Of a stretch of DNA of 37,591 nt, positions 37,270 to 37,591 are shown in pieces. The stretch's first letter is position 1, and each line of letters starts with the position of its first letter. The notes below the pieces were generated by a model. That model searched no databases and was not told the DNA's origin. It saw only the letters and a list, made by a program, of their open reading frames with translations. Source of the DNA: a virus; the IMG/VR virus record IMGVR_UViG_3300044616_000585, positions 1 through 37,591 of that record. One strand, given 5' to 3'. Position numbers and translations under genes: made by a program.

Positions 37270-37591
37270 TTAATCTCTTTTTAGAATGAAGTGTCCTGTA
37301 ACTTTCGAGGTTGCAAAATAACCATCTGCTTGACTGATTACAAATACAATATACAGCGCATTTGAATCTGGCTGAGTAACGTAAGGCATATCAATTGTCT
37401 TGTATACAACGTATCCATCCGAAGTTGATCTATACTCATTTGATGATAGAGTAATAAGCCCAATAAACTTATCCATTTGCTCCGCAGTAAAGTCTCTTGG
37501 CGCGTTTTGCGCTGGTGGATCAATCGGAGCGCCAAAGATATACATAGAACCTACCGGAACTGCATTTATAATTTTAAAGTAAATTGCTTCA
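37270..37591 (-). CDS. Virion-like protein, C-terminal part (continues at 1-282)
   Basis: This is the rest of the 158-residue gene whose start is at 282. The window contains residues from about 53 to the end; the last 127 bases repeat those of the left end. The stop TAA at 37270 lies 2 bases before the start of the paralogue at 37267. In the unique circle the gene runs from 282 down to 1 and then from 37464 to 37270. The segment DFTAEQMDKFIGLITLSSNEY and the final TSKVTGHFILKRD show the relation with that paralogue. Function unknown, likely virion-associated. Confidence 0.85.
   Translation of the reverse strand, partial: EAIYFKIINAVPVGSMYIFGAPIDPPAQNAPRDFTAEQMDKFIGLITLSSNEYRSTSDGYVVYKTIDMPYVTQPDSNALYIVFVISQADGYFATSKVTGHFILKRD
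37465..37591. repeat. Terminal direct repeat, right copy
   Basis: Exact copy of positions 1-127. It shows that the sequence is circularly closed and that 37,464 bp is the unique genome length. Confidence 0.95.

Overview
The window is a complete, circularly closed tailed-phage genome. Its first 127 bases are repeated exactly as its last 127, so the unique length is 37,464 bp and one structural gene is cut by the linearisation point. Every confident gene lies on the minus strand, most overlap as ATGA, TAATG or GTGA junctions, and the gene set is that of a long-tailed siphovirus with an HK97-type head. No integrase, lysogeny repressor, tRNA or CRISPR array was seen, so a strictly lytic lifestyle is likely but not proven. 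Genes with Bacteroidota flavour are a BT4734-like primase fused to a VapE-type helicase and a DUF3127-like single-strand-binding protein. The translation signals, however, are clear AAGGAG-type Shine-Dalgarno sequences and one promoter has a TTGACA box. The host is therefore best guessed as Bacteroidota or a relative such as Chlorobiota or Ignavibacteriota, at low certainty.

Read in the direction of transcription (descending coordinates), the early region starts at a promoter near 36,200. It runs through a chain of micro-proteins (36.1-35.6 kb), a MerR/Xis-type DNA-binding protein, a Sak4-like RecA-fold ATPase with a PD-(D/E)XK nuclease (35.2-32.4 kb), a recently duplicated domain of unknown function, a ribbon-helix-helix protein, an SNF2-type helicase fused to a DNA methyltransferase (31.8-29.6 kb), two adjacent proteins with DnaA-domain-IV-like folds, and the primase-helicase. 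Next comes a non-coding stretch at 26.1-26.4 kb with repeated GTGGTAAG octamers and a pure AT tract, the best candidate for the replication origin. An SF2 helicase, a VRR-NUC nuclease, a methyltransferase and the SSB-like protein follow.

From 22.8 to 20.2 kb there are two glycosyltransferases (GT25-like and GT7/beta-4-galactosyltransferase-like), a holin-like protein, a secreted CHAP endolysin and small membrane proteins. Tail-fibre-type proteins lie at 20.2-17.7 kb. A metallophosphoesterase, a double-membrane-anchor protein and the terminase subunits precede a portal fused to a MuF/gp7 head-morphogenesis domain, a prohead protease with a probable nested scaffold start, the capsid protein, head-completion genes, another glycosyltransferase (GT2), the tail tube, a probable frameshifted tail-assembly chaperone pair, the 1194-residue tape measure and the tail tip. 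The operon ends across the junction with two paralogous virion-like proteins and a small protein. It meets the early promoter in a 450-bp region rich in hairpins, several of which are better terminators on the otherwise unused plus strand.

The most interesting observations are the iteron-plus-AT origin candidate with its two DnaA-IV-like neighbours, the helicase-methyltransferase fusion flanked by proteins sharing an LSxQLREER motif, the three glycosyltransferases, the +1 (or -2) frameshift candidate in the tail chaperone, and the plus-strand structured region.
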